Source of the DNA: Siphonodentalium dalli
Taxonomy: Eukaryota > Mollusca > Scaphopoda > Gadilida > Siphonodentaliidae
Assembly: GCA_032622095.1 (NCBI GenBank)
Contig: CP136063.1
Coordinates: 32,738,987-32,802,986, forward strand
Direction of reading: 5' to 3'
Length of the DNA: 64,000 bases
Under the pieces are notes generated by a model, which was not told the origin of the DNA, did not search any database, and worked only from the letters and a program-made list of their open reading frames with translations. This document shows positions 33,115-44,462 of this stretch, piece after piece; within the stretch, counting starts at the first letter, position 1, and each line of letters begins with the position of its first letter. A program made the translations under genes and the position numbers.

Positions 33115-33328
33115 TAATGATGTCTCTCTTGAGAGGATATGACTGTATAAACCATAACTAAGGATGTCTAACATGAGATGACGTGACTGTATGAACCATA
33201 ACTAATGATGTCTCACCCGAGAGGATGTGACTGTATAAACCATAACTAATGATGTCTCACTTGAGAGGATGTGACTGTATAAACCATAATTATTGATGTC
33301 TCTCATGAGAGGATGTGACGGTATAAAC
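33115..33328 (+). repeat. Minisatellite, ~52-bp unit, about 4.5 copies
   Basis: Units carry GATGTCTC-C-TGAGAGGATG TGACTGTATAAACCATAA. They differ by a few substitutions (CTTGAGAGG, ACATGAGAT, CCCGAGAGG, CATGAGAGG). The array lies between the stop codon of the propeller-like exon and the candidate AATAAA, so it would fall in the 3' UTR if that exon is terminal. Confidence 0.85.
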
Positions 33329-33419
33329 ACATAATTGATTTGCAAAATGCCAATTGCGCCACCCTTTTCATATCCCGATAACTCACAGACGACCAATAAA
33401 GTACAACCCATAACATGAC

Positions 33420-34350
33420 GTCACAAATTGCTGTAGTAATCTGACATAATCACTAAAAGCGGTCAGCAGAATAATGGGCATTCTTTTCAAAGTTTAGCCG
33501 AATTGCATCTGAAACTAGTTATTTATAACGATCACGTTATCGTTGTCAATAGCTTGAAAATCATACATTGGGCTGATTTAATCTGCTGCGTGGGATAGTC
33601 TCGAATTATCGACAAATGTTGTGAAAATAAACACTCAGCTTTTTGCGGGAATAAATCTTCAAAAATCTATTTAAATATGAGAAACAAACGTAGTTAGTGC
33701 GTTTTTTTGCGGGTACGGCACATTGGTGAGACCCGATTCGCGGTTCACATAATGTCCCCCGAAGACAACAGCGCCGTACCCCACGTACACTCTTCTTACA
33801 TATTTTGTTATTGAACTAATGGATATCAACTAATTAGAACTTATCATCAACAACTGACTGTCCTTTGAGCCCTTAATAATTCAATGAAAGTCCCATTTCT
33901 TTGTATCTCGTTTTGCCTTAGAAGCGAAAAAATGCTATTATTTCTTCGATTTTCCCATTGTGACTTGTTTTTTTTTTCATTCATGACGTTTCTTATACTT
34001 CAGTCCTGTGGCATTTAGAGGAATTATAAACTATTGATTTCAAAATGACTTATTCTCAATTTCATTTTGTGATCGTTTAATTGTTATATAACTCATTTTG
34101 AAATGAGCCATAAACCCCAATGCATTACTACTTCACTGTATGCATTCATTGAAATCTCATCAAAACCACTGTTTTGAACTCAGTGTATATGATGTACTAA
34201 TGTTCATTCAGTTAAAGGCAATAGGTTTGCCAGTTGCAACTTTATTGAAAACAAATGATATGTAATAGAAGTGATAATCCTCATATCTTATATATGATTG
34301 TGCAGTGTACAAACAATAGAAAAGTGCAGAAATATTTCATTTAAACAAAC
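33420..34350. other. Non-coding AT-rich DNA
   Basis: No exon or element recognised. The sequence has T and A runs and no open frame of note. A palindromic TGGTGAGACCCGATTCGCGG stretch at 33724-33745 is isolated. Confidence 0.5.
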
Positions 34351-34451
34351 CGGTCCATGCAATGTCATTTAATTTCTATATCGGAAGTCAGTAAGTTACA
34401 TTACCTAAGTTTCTGCAGCAACATGATACCATTCTCATCTGATGTTTTTCG

Positions 34452-34650
34452 GGAGTCTGAGCCTGTTGAGGCTGATGCGGCTGATGATATTGTTGAGGCT
34501 GAAGCTATTATCGAGGCTGATGGTATTGTTGAGGCTGTTGGGGCTGGTGATGCTATTGAGGCTGTTGGGACTGATGCAGCTAATTAGGATGTTGATGTTG
34601 TTGGTGCTGATGATGCTGCTGGGGCTGTTGAGGCCGATGAGGGTGATTGA
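34452..34650 (+). repeat. GAGGCTG/GCTGATG degenerate minisatellite
   Basis: A degenerate array of GTTGAGGCTGATG-like units about 12-15 bp long. It gives two overlapping open frames, one Val-Glu-Ala-rich and one Leu-Met-rich, neither with start or splice support. A short satellite scrap (GAGGCTGATTAGACTGCTGA) recurs at 35559-35585. Confidence 0.65.
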
Positions 34651-35600
34651 TTGATTGTTTATTTTACAATATTTACAAACATAATGCTAACAGTGAAATA
34701 TTCAGGAATAAACATAATGCTATTGTACAGGAGCGGCAGGGCAAAATATGCCGTTTTCTTGCCGCCTATGTTTGCAAATGATACTTAAATAGTAAAATGA
34801 CAACATGAAATATAGTAACATCTAAATACATGAAAATATGAAGAAAAAAAAACAAATATGCATGAATGGCGTATCCAAGCCATTTACATTGTGTACATAG
34901 TATGCTGTGTATGTACTGGTTGCATGTACTGGTTATACCAAGCACTGGGCCGGTATGACTCTATCATAAGTGCAGTGAGTTGAAATATTTTAGTGTTAGA
35001 CTATATGACCAAATAAGAGCCTTTTTTAAGATCGCTATTAATTTTGTTCATATCCATCAGTTCTGTTCACAAAGGACAAGGTTACATCGTATCCGGCCGA
35101 AATGAAAGTTGAACATACCAGGTTTTACTAGCAAGTAACAATGATGGGGCTCATGTCGTGCATTTAGGCATAACTGCACAATCTCGACAAAATGTATGGT
35201 TGCATTTAATTTTATACGAGTATTGCAAAAGATAATGTGTTGTCAATAACGTTTTAAATCGGTTTCGAAATGTTATGTACTTGTATTCTTTGCCCAATGC
35301 ATTCCATATGTCAAGGAATGTGTGTTTATCTCTTTTCCAATCAAAGGCGAACGTTGCTGCTTGAAGCTTATGTATGTCGTGAAATTTAAAAATGTTCTCC
35401 TTCAGATAAATTGGTTCTATGTGGCTCCTGTGCCATTTGTTGGATATAATTCTAAATGCTCTTTTCTGTTGTTATGAAGATAGTGTCTCTTGTATCGGCA
35501 TGGCCCCCAATTGTCAAACCATAGATGATATAACTGCGAATGAGTCTGCTTATGATAATGAGGCTGATTAGACTGCTGAGGCTGATCACTCTATAGACTA
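34650..35600 (-). mobile_element. LINE-C: 3' end of a jockey/CR1-like LINE
   Basis: On the minus strand, with two frame changes, the sequence reads HSQLYHLWFDNWG, then QKRAFRIISNKWHRSHIEPI, YLKENIFKFHDIHKLQAATF, AFDWKRDKHTFLDIWNALGK and finally FCRDCAVMPKC. This is the standard tail of jockey/CR1-type ORF2 (the YS-L-YG---WG block, a K-A-R-I block, then a terminal Cys-rich end) and corresponds to the 43.9-44.4 kb part of LINE-D. Upstream RT is missing. The plus-strand left end (34650-34700, TTGATTGATTGTTTATTTTA) would be its 3' terminus. Confidence 0.65.
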
Positions 35601-35954
35601 TTTTTCATGATTTGGATTTCAGAATATTTTGCAATGTTTTTCCTTCCATACACATATGTAGCATTTAGCATTTTCCACTCTAAACTGAATTGTAAGAGGG
35701 CATATACTATGATAGGTGTTGTACTTGTTTATAACGGAATAAGAACAAAGTGAATATATGTGTTCATGTATTTGTTGCTGTTAGCTGTTTTACAGAATGT
35801 TTACTTCGTATCAACTCATTTCGAAGGCTTTTAGTCCCTTTAAAAGCAGAATTATATTTTAAATCGTTCTTTAAAAATACGCTCTTTAAAAAATCGTCAG
35901 TTGTGGGTTGCACCCCACAAATTACTCAAACAAAAGATCGCAACCCACAAGTAT

Positions 35955-36495
35955 TATCTGACCAGTGCGTTCATCCGTCCATCCGTCCGTTAACATTTTT
36001 GGTTTCCGATTGATAACTCCAGTTTGGATTATTTGATCTGATCCAAAGTTGGTATGTGTATTTCCCAGCTAAAGATACAGGCCAAGTTCGAATATGGGTT
36101 ATGTCCAATTATTTTTACATGAGTCACGGCCCTTTTTCGACTTAGAAATTTACCGTCGTTAACATTTTTGGTTTCCGACCGATAACTCCAGTTTGGATTA
36201 TTTGATCTGAACCAAAGTTGGTATGTGTATTTCTCAGCTAAAGATACAGGCCAAGTTCCAATATGGGTTACATCTAATTATTTTTAGATGAGTTACGGCC
36301 CTTTTTCGACTTAGAATTTGACCAATTTTATAACATTTTGGTTTCCGACCGATAACTCCAGATTTTATTATTTGAGCTGAACCAAAGCTGGTATGTGTAT
36401 TTCCCAGCTAAACCTACATGCCAAGTTTGAACACAGGTTCTGTCTAATTATTTTTACATGAGTTATGGCCATTTTTCGACATAGAATTTGACCAC
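35955..36495 (+). repeat. Tandem repeat, ~170-bp unit, three copies
   Basis: Units begin near 35990, 36165 and 36335. Each contains TTTGGTTTCCGA, GATAACTCCAG, TTATTTGATCTGA (or GAGCTGA), CAAAG-TGGTATGTGTATTT, CAGCTAAAGATACAGGCCAA and ATGAGTTACGGCCCTTTTTC GACTTAGAA. The first unit is preceded by TCATCCGTCCATCCGTCCGT. Confidence 0.8.
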
Positions 36496-36499
36496 ATTT

Positions 36500-37300
36500 T
36501 CTTTAAATGTAAGCTCAAAGTATTATCTTATTTTGTGATAGTACAATTCGAAATGGCTAAAGGGCGTATTTTGCCACGCCCTAGCGATGCTCTTGTTGAT
36601 TGTTTTGATACTTTGACTCATTTGATATCTGTGGTACATCTCCATGTTCTGTATTATTCATTTACACCCGAGATAACCTGATTTAAGTGTTCCTGGTATC
36701 TTGAGAGATGAACAAATCAACATAAAACTTAGCTTGTAAATGTTTTGTTTAGCATGATTCACATTTGAAAATTGGGAATATACTTCATTTTATCAATGTA
36801 ATTGTATTTTACATTCAACAAAATGTTCAAATCTATGTATACAATTGTTAAATGTCATTCACGTACTACATAATCGCACAATCCAGTCCTAATATGACTG
36901 CGTTGGTCCTGTTGAATAACTTTTTCACCCACTGACCGACGCGCGAACCTCGTCCAGTGGGTGTCTGTAATCGTAGGACTCATGCGTTTCTGCCTAATTG
37001 AACTAGTGCCTATGCGTTTCTGCTGAGCTGCTCTGACGTTTGATCGCAAAATAAAATTATAATCATTACCAAAGCACACCTTTGGATAACACCGCCATAA
37101 ACAGTGACATATTATGATGTTGAGCTCGTATCATCAACAAAATTAGAGTTATAACTTATGAAACTAAGAATTACTACTAAGGTATTTCTACCAATTGAGT
37201 AACTAGATTCAGGTTGAGCTGGAACTTGAGAACTTTTTAATTTCAACCAATTGAAATGTCGTTGAGAGTAGAAAGGGTTAAGGTTGGGAAGCAACGCAAA
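36500..37300. other. Non-coding DNA
   Basis: No gene recognised. A 24-bp word, ATAATCGCACAATCCAGTCC TAAT, occurs at 36868-36891 and again at 41719-41742, each followed by unrelated sequence; it may be the end of a short dispersed element. Confidence 0.4.
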
Positions 37301-37303
37301 TGA

Positions 37304-37690
37304 CAAATCCCATGTTAAAATTTATCATAGAAAAAAATTGATTTCTTCTATCTAAAACATAATTACGTAATGTACCCTGTTATTTTAGGAATATATAAAT
37401 ATTCCACGCAGATGTACCAAGTCTCAGCTTAACATATTGAAAAATAAGAGTTTTATGGACAAAAATCGTTTTGAATGGCAAATCCTATATTATAATTTAT
37501 CATCAAAACAATATTATTTCTGCCATCTAGAACATAATTATGTGCTGGAACCTGTCATTTTAGGAATATATAAGTATTTCACGCAGACACACCAAGTCTC
37601 AGTTTAAAATTTTGAAAAATAAGCGTTTTATCGACATAAATCGATTTGCATTGGAAATCCTGTGTTAAATAAATTAAATTAGTGCCCTGC
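37304..37690 (+). repeat. Tandem repeat, ~176-bp unit, two copies
   Basis: Two units start at 37304 and 37480 with the beginning of a third at 37655. They share AAATCC-ATATTA-AATTTATCAT, TTAGGAATATATAA-TATT, CACGCAGA, CCAAGTCTCAG, TTGAAAAATAAG and GTTTTAT-GACA-AAATCG. Confidence 0.75.
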
Positions 37691-37839
37691 GAATGTTTTC
37701 TGATGTGCTCCATATTGGACACCATGGTACATATTTGACAATTTCTATCTGATAATTGTGGGACAGTACAGTCGCATTACTTTTTATGTCAAAAATGGTC
37801 ACTATCACTCGACAAAAATTATTTCGGTCTATCGTATCA

Positions 37840-38500
37840 ACCATATCGGTCTATCGTATTAACCACATATCCAATTTTCCGCATGTAACCAACCCAAACT
37901 CTAATCCTGGTCCAATTTATTAATTTTTTTCACCAGTATAGTCGAGTTATGTACATATTTTTATCATGTGATCAATACTGATGGTATTACGTGTACTATG
38001 CTGTATACGTATATCAATTGCTATTCCTTTCTATATTATTCTGGTGCCATTTCTAGAGATAGAGATAATTTCAGAACCCCCTCCCCAAATTTTATACAAT
38101 TATCGCTACTGTATAGTCGCGATGCATTACATGGCAACATTGATCGATATAGCTCTACTAGTTTATGTCAGTTCATCGTATGAACTCCTTTTACTCCATA
38201 TATTATAACCAACCCAACATCTAATCCCGGCCCAAATTATTATTTTCTTTTTATCAGTATAGTTGTGTTAGATACATATTTTATAATTTGATTCTAATTT
38301 GCATTGTAACACTATAAAGTCGATAAATAACTATCCTGGCACTATATAGAGATAACAGCTAGTAAGTTTCTGACACCCCCTCTATTTTATAGTCTGGTCG
38401 CAACAATAGAGTTGAGATGCATAATATATCAACAATGGTCATTATTTCCCCGTATCGCCCACCCATATTTTCCCGTATCGCCCACCCCTCCCCAAGTTTT
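37840..38500 (+). repeat. Tandem repeat, ~319-bp unit, two copies
   Basis: The phrase AACCAACCCAA..CTAATCC occurs at 37887 and 38206. After each come a TTATTATTT-rich tract, CAGTATAGT, then CTGG--C--T-TAGAGATA and CCCCCTC. The units are ~75-80 percent alike by eye. A shorter duplication, GTATCGCCCACCC, lies at 38453-38487. Confidence 0.6.
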
Positions 38501-38715
38501 TCATTTGTATTATAGACTCATTACATATACATTTTATCATATGATACTGATTTGTATTCTGTATTTCTCTTCTGTTCAACAATGCCAAAATCATAACGGT
38601 GCAATGCCTTGTAACTTTTGCTTCAACATGCCGAGTTCCACTGCAGACGATACAAAACTGACAACATTTCGAAATGTAAACAGGCTTCAAACTCACCAAA
38701 ACCAAAGGTCCCAAG

Positions 38716-38940
38716 TCTGATGTGAGGTATAATGATAACTCCATCTAAATAGCCAATATAAGGATGTCAGGTGTAATGATAACTCCATCTAAATAACCAA
38801 TATAAGGATGTGAGGTTTAATTATAACAGCATCTACATAACCTGCAATATAAGGATTGAGGTTTAATGATAACCCCATCCACATAACCAATATAAGGATG
38901 TGAGGTTAATGATAAATCCATCCACATAACTAATAAATAT
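38716..38940 (+). repeat. Minisatellite, ~49-bp unit, about 4.5 copies
   Basis: Units read GGATGTGAGGTTTAATGATAA then C-CCATC-A-ATAACCAATATA. Copies are 85-95 percent alike by eye. The array ends with GATAAATCCATCCACATAAC. Confidence 0.85.
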
Positions 38941-39249
38941 GTCTGAAAATTAAACAAAAACAAAAAAATTATGATGGCGTCCAATATGGACTACCCTGCT
39001 CCAAAAACATGTACTTTGAATATATGGATGTTTATGGGGAGAAACCGATTATTTCAATGAGATTTTAATTCACTTCGGGCCAAAACACGACATACATGTA
39101 CGCGCGACTGTATCTTCAGCATATGCGCATCTTTAATAAGCCAACACAACAATTGAAATCCCAAACAGAGACGATTGGCGTTGGTCCCTTGCGCATAGAC
39201 ATCATTGGTGATCTCTATGGGAATCAATATTAACATTTAATAGACAATT

Positions 39250-39690
39250 TTGATTAACCGCAATAACTTAAGGAATCTATAATTTCGCTTAAGCCCAATG
39301 AGAATGCAATCAGACATTCCTTATTACGCTTAACCGCAATTACTTCCCATTGCACTTAAACACAATTAATATCTCTCTTATTAGATCACCCTTCTGCAAA
39401 TAGTAGAATAATCCTATATTTGTTCCACCCATTGTGCCATGGAGATGGACTACACCACCTGAATTATAAGGAGTTTATGTACTATATATATTATTCATTA
39501 TTAAGAGATTCATTATTGGGCTTTATCAGCGCAATTTGAATATTCTTCATTGCGATTAAGCGCAATTAAATATTCCCTTATTGCGCTTAAGCACAATAGA
39601 GATTCCCTTATTGAGCTTATAAGTGCAATAAGGAATATCCCTAATTGTGCTTAAGCACAACTAGCTCTTTTTGTGCTTAATAAAAACAAA
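39250..39690. repeat. Degenerate GCGCTTAAGCGCAAT palindromic repeat cluster
   Basis: About ten degenerate copies of a ~30-bp motif combine TTATTGCGCTTAAGC and GCAATAAGGAATATCCC in both orientations. The TTAAGC/GCTTAA core makes each copy partly self-complementary. Dense runs are at 39270-39375 and 39530-39685, with unrelated DNA between. Confidence 0.65.
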
Positions 39691-39719
39691 AGTTAAAATT
39701 GTATTATATTTTATCTCAC

Positions 39720-40440
39720 GTGACTATCTAAGCCTTATCCAGGCTTGTGATTGGTTGATTGACATTCACTATTATCGATAGTGTTGTACGCGAAGCCATA
39801 GTGGGTCTCCTAATTTTAGCACACCCACTATCGCTTGGAAAATCCAGAAATCTATTTTTAGCATGCCCACTATTCCGGGGAGGTAATTTGAAAATCATCT
39901 CCACCTCGCTGCAAAAGTTCAACGTATTTTTGTCCGAAATGTCTTTGTAATCGACAACTAGAGCATAATAAATTATCGTAAGCAAATCCTTTATGTTATT
40001 TGTGATGTTTTACCCATGTCTGATGTGGCGATTTATAATGTTCCTTTCTCCGCTGATCACAATATCGCTTCGAAATTTTTGTCTATTTCCTTAGTTCGCG
40101 CTACTAAATTTCTAAACGAATCTTCAGTTTTTTTTTCGGTAAAAAAAAGTAATGTTTTGAACTGATGTCATTGTTTAATAACAACACCAACAACAACGAC
40201 GTCTGCTTTCCATTGTTAATATTATTAATAATAATTCCTGAGGAAGAAAATTTAAGAGTTGCCCAACTTGAAGCCCGGCAATTTATTGAAGAAAATTTGA
40301 CAAGCAAAATAAAAAAAGAAACAACAAAACTTTGCATTGAAAATATTGAAATCGTTCTGCAATGAAAAGGAAATACATGGGAATATATATGATTGTGAAT
40401 TGTTTGACATTATGGGTCCTGGGACAGAAAGAAAACGTTC
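39720..40440. other. Non-coding DNA with a short CACTATCG repeat
   Basis: TTTTAGCACACCCACTATCG and TTTTTAGCATGCCCACTATT (39813-39873) are a short direct repeat, and TCACTATTATCGATAGTG (39767-39784) is palindromic. No gene was seen; open frames on both strands at 40100-40370 overlap each other and are A/T-rich. Confidence 0.4.
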
Positions 40441-40451
40441 GATAAAATATA

Positions 40452-40595
40452 ATAAATATTGCACGGCTTGTCGGTGACTATGCCAAAATAGTGGTCCTCG
40501 GTGGAGGAATAGTCCCCTCGCCTCCGGCTCGGGGACTATTCCTCCCCTCGGACCACTATTTTGGCATAGTCACCTCCAACCCGTGCAATATTTAT
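40452..40595. repeat. 144-bp near-perfect hairpin (palindromic MITE)
   Basis: The arms ATAAATATTGCACGG..GGTGACTATGCCAAAATAGT GGTCC..GAGG and ..CCTC..GGACCACTATTTTGGCATAG TCACC..CCGTGCAATATTTAT are almost exact reverse complements around a CTCGCCTCCGGCTCG centre near 40522. Only a few mismatches appear (for example GCTTGTCGG against CCTCCAACC). Such a long, little-diverged palindrome suggests a young or recombination-homogenised foldback. Confidence 0.8.
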
Positions 40596-40599
40596 ATAG

Positions 40600-42790
40600 T
40601 AACTATTGGTTTGTCCTTTAATATGTCCATACATCATGCCTACATATATTATAATAGAATAGTACTATTATTATTAATAGTGCTCATAGTTGTTAATACC
40701 ACCTTACCGTCAATATTCTAGCATGGTTAGTTTCAAAATCATAAGGTTAATTGTTATTACCTTTTTTTGTGTACTGTATATGCACATCAGTCATCAATTG
40801 AGAAACTTAAGCACAGCCTGGTTGAATATCTACCAAATATAGTGGGTTCCAACATTCAAGCTGTTGGTGTAATTCATGTTATTTTGCATGCGAAGTGGTA
40901 GACTCCCCCAATAGCTTATCAATACCACTCAGCACAGTTGGTGTTTTTTCTCAATTAATTGAACTTCTTGTTTGAGTCTTGTCATACGCATCATACTCAT
41001 GTTATTTAAGCAAACTTTGAATTGAAAACTAAATGTGTTCGCACTAATTATTCTATGTGCATGTTTGAATATCGTGAATTGATAATAAACATATTGAGAA
41101 ACGTTCTACATGATTACACTTTGTGAAATTGGGACTACATTGAGCGATTTTGCATGTTGAAAATTGTGTTATTTGTGTACATGGCAAACCGGTTACCATT
41201 CAGTGGTGTAACATGTTCTCATTGGAATCAACGTGGTCTTAAACGAAGCATTGAAAACGTATTATTCCACAGCCCTTAACGTGAGTACAATCAACGAAAT
41301 TGAAATTCCCAACTGCCCCTTTACCGGGCACGGAATACAACTTGTTCGTCAATTTGGCACATGGTTATGCATGGTTTGTTTTTATGAGGCCATCAGATCA
41401 TCTCGCAAATCTAACCTGATCTCGTGGGGATATAAAGAGAAAATAGGGTGAAATATTCAATACGATGCTAAATGTAAGTAACCGTCACAACAGCAATATA
41501 CCTGGAGACAACCGAAATCGATAATGTGTATACCGTTTCGGATTTTCGTGTTACAAAAAATATGACGTCACATCGCTTATCCTCTAGTTAAAATCCTATA
41601 TCTTATATTACATATATGTATTATTTATATCGTATATCTATTATTTACTATATTCTCTTGTAAAACTCATGTTGTATATGTATAACAAATTCAATTGTCT
41701 TAATACATTTACATACATTATAATCGCACAATCCAGTCCTAATTTGAAATTATTTGATTTTGTTTGAATTATTGGTGGAGCCTTGTTATAGTGCTCATAA
41801 TTGGGTCTGTTATATTAAAATTGAAAACTAGATTTGATCAAACTAAACACTGTTATTGGTATTGCTCAATAAAAGTGTCACATTTCAATTCAATATATAT
41901 GGCAACACGATATCTTCGTTGGTATATCACATTACAAATGTGGAAACACCATGCAAAAGTTTGGACTTTGGTGAAATAAATTTGAAAACATTTAGTAAAA
42001 TCAATCTATGGCTTTTCTTGGATATCTATACAAAAAATTAAAGTGTTTTGCTATTTGAATGTGATATACTTGCACTGTATACTACAGTCTCAGGACAGTC
42101 CATGGTTATTCTAATTCACTCATTCATTCCCCTAACAGGTTTATCAATATTTTGATTCTTTATTCTCACCACCTTATAAACAAAGGTATGGAGAAAACAA
42201 TTTACAATATGTACATTATTTACAAAAGCATGTTGACATTTTTTCATTACTCTATATGTGCTATACCGTCAAATACAATCAATATAAACAAACATGCATC
42301 CGCAATCTGTATACATAATTTAACATAAGAATGTATATATCTTATTGTATACTGTCATGTTTCTACATTTATACACGAACCATATTACTTTCAATTCATA
42401 TATAAATGAATAAGTCCAAACTACATTGTGAGTTCATTGTATACTTTATGCTAGGTATCTTAATCCGTGATTTGACTATCGTAAGCAATAGTGGTATCAA
42501 AAACCCTAATAAAATAGTAATAATAATAACAACACTTTATTATTTTGGACATTCAGGGGCCGTAAATATGTCAATTTTCGTCCGATTTACACGGCACCGT
42601 TATAGGGGTAAAATGGAGAATATGACATGTAAGTTTGGTCGCAATCGGAGAGAATTGATTTTTTACGACTTTGAACACCCGTTCCACACTCCCCGGGTAA
42701 TAATCGGACAACGTCCATTTTGTAGAACTGAATTACGTTTAAGTTGCTCTACATCATAACATTTGTCCCGTTCCGCTGTCTCAAAGCGTT
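40600..42790. other. Non-coding AT-rich DNA
   Basis: No gene or element identified. The open frames at 41233-41451 and 42406-42759 are the longest but have no splice support, domains or coding bias. The word at 41719-41742 is the second copy of the 36868 dispersed word. Confidence 0.4.
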
Positions 42791-42794
42791 CCTG

Positions 42795-43140
42795 CAAATG
42801 TTGATAAATGTAAGAAGCCAGTTTAAGGGCCATAACTCTATAAATGGATTGCGGACAAAATTCTCAATGTCTTTACGGCCGATTCCCGAAAATTTCAGCA
42901 TTCTACATTTAGCGGTTCCTGAGATATGAGGGAACAAAAATAGTTAGAAAAATAATAATAAAAATAAGAATAATAGAAAAAAAATGGAGAAAAGTAAAAG
43001 GGCGATAACTCTGCACATAAATGATGTGCCCAAATTCTGACGCCTATATTTTCAGTAGCTCTTAAATGCCTACATTTCCCAGAATTTTCCCGTTCCCAGT
43101 CCCATTATTTTTCTCAGTATGTCCAATTAAACGGTAAAAG
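42795..43140 (+). repeat. GGGCCATAACTCT-type repeat, two units
   Basis: Two diverged ~180-bp units share AGGGCCATAACTCTATAAAT or GGGCGATAACTCTGCACATA, CAAATTCT-A-G-C, TTTTCAG-A and CTACATTT. They are related in style to the GTTATGGCCCTT satellites elsewhere in the window. Confidence 0.45.
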
Positions 43141-43235
43141 GCCTCGACAGAAATACAGTATACTCCCATATTAAAATATGGAAGTATAATAACAATAAGT
43201 TAACACATTTAAATGTTTTTTTATTATTTTATTAA

Positions 43236-43489
43236 AGATGGATTATCTCTTTAAATAAGAAATTTTAAATAGTTGCGTGGGTATAAAATAATAGATGTGA
43301 ACTGAAGACCTATGTCCGGAAAAGCTTCTGTCAATTAATATTGATTTTATTTCAAATATTAAATCGGGCCCGTTTATGTTACTATTTTTAGAATCGACCA
43401 TTCAGATGAGACCGTATTGCGATATAGAGCACTGGGCTGTTCCTACGGCTACGCAAAGAATGTCAAATGTCACAGATTGGTTGTTTGTT
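43236..43489 (-). mobile_element. TTAA-MITE copy a, left half (split from 50270-50536)
   Basis: It begins after TTAA (43232-43235) with AGATGGATTATCTCTTTAAA and follows the full copies at 60913 and 63311 closely. Shared phrases include TTGCGTGGGTATAAAATAAT, CCGGAAAAGCTTCT, GGGCCCGTTTATGTTACTAT and GATATAGAGCACTGGGCTG. Identity breaks at 43489 inside GGTTGTTTGT. The missing remainder begins exactly at that point in the fragment 50270-50536. Confidence 0.85.
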
Positions 43490-43863
43490 TCAATTCAATT
43501 TTATTTAGTAATATATAACAAACATGATAATGTGTAATACAAAAATCAAACAAAATATAGTATATATTACTGGGAGATGGCATGACTTACTAGTCGTCTT
43601 CCTGCACACTCCCAAACTTAGATAATGATATTCCGACTCTGAACCCAAATGACAGCATATATTGGTGATACAAGTTTTTATCTATAGTAGTGTAGACAAC
43701 AATACTTTTGTGGTTTAGTTTTTTCCATAGCCAAGTGGCAATACAGTAAATAATCGTTCAGTTATGATATATGATATAAATTTGGCTATAATATAAGACT
43801 GATGATATAGTTGTATTCTTCACACATAATGGACGTACATGCGTTGGATTCACTTAACAATTC

Positions 43864-44456
43864 TTACATAGTTGTTTCATCCATGAACAGATAACAGTCA
43901 AAACAATGTAGGTTTTTACAAAGAACACTGTCAAGATAGCTGCTTATGATATCTTCAGATACGTCTCGTTTAAATTTGGAACGTGGTAAAACTAACTGTA
44001 AAAATGTATCTAGTTCTTTCCAAAGTGTCGGGAAGATATGGTAAGGGAAGTTTTCGGTAAAGGATGTTCTAGGTTTTGTTCCACCTAATTTGCCACTTTG
44101 TCTTGTTACCATTGTTGGGTTGTGGTATATGCGATAAGTGTTCTGAAATGAGATAGGTAGTTGGTTGGCGAACCAATCGTTCATGAATTGATAAGTAATA
44201 CTTTATAAAGATCGTGAGCTTTTAGTATATTACTTTTTTTTTAAAGTGGATCGGTGTGGCTGTTATATATTTTATTATATATAACGCGAATTGCCTTTTT
44301 CTGCAATACTATTAATTTATTAAACGTATTCGAATTCCCCCAAATTTCTATGCCATATGTTAGGTGACTATGAATTAGACTGTAATATAACTGACGTAAA
44401 TTCCTTTCTGGTAGAATATGTTTAACTCTGTTAATTGCATATAGAGCTCTAGACAT
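43864..44456 (-). pseudogene. LINE-D ORF2 thumb and C-terminal end
   Basis: After a frameshift near 44460 the protein continues as MSRALYAINRVKHILPERNL RQLYYSLIHSHLTYGIEIWG and LQKKAIRVIYNKIYNSHTDP. After stops at 44220-44240 it resumes as MNDWFANQLPISFQNTYRIY through LPRSKFKRDVSEDIISSYLD and ends CKNLHCFDCYLFM. The LIHSHLTYG--IWG and K-AIR-I blocks and the C-N-HC--C ending are the normal end of jockey/CR1-type ORF2. Confidence 0.75.
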
Positions 44457-44462
44457 TCTTGT

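Noticed and set aside
33115-33328. CRISPR-like array
   Set aside because: The regular 52-bp periodicity has no unique spacers; whole units are alike, so it is a minisatellite. The same holds for 38716-38940.
42406-42759. 117-codon plus-strand ORF
   Set aside because: AT-rich, no splice or domain support, and adjacent to satellite units; within chance expectation for this base composition.
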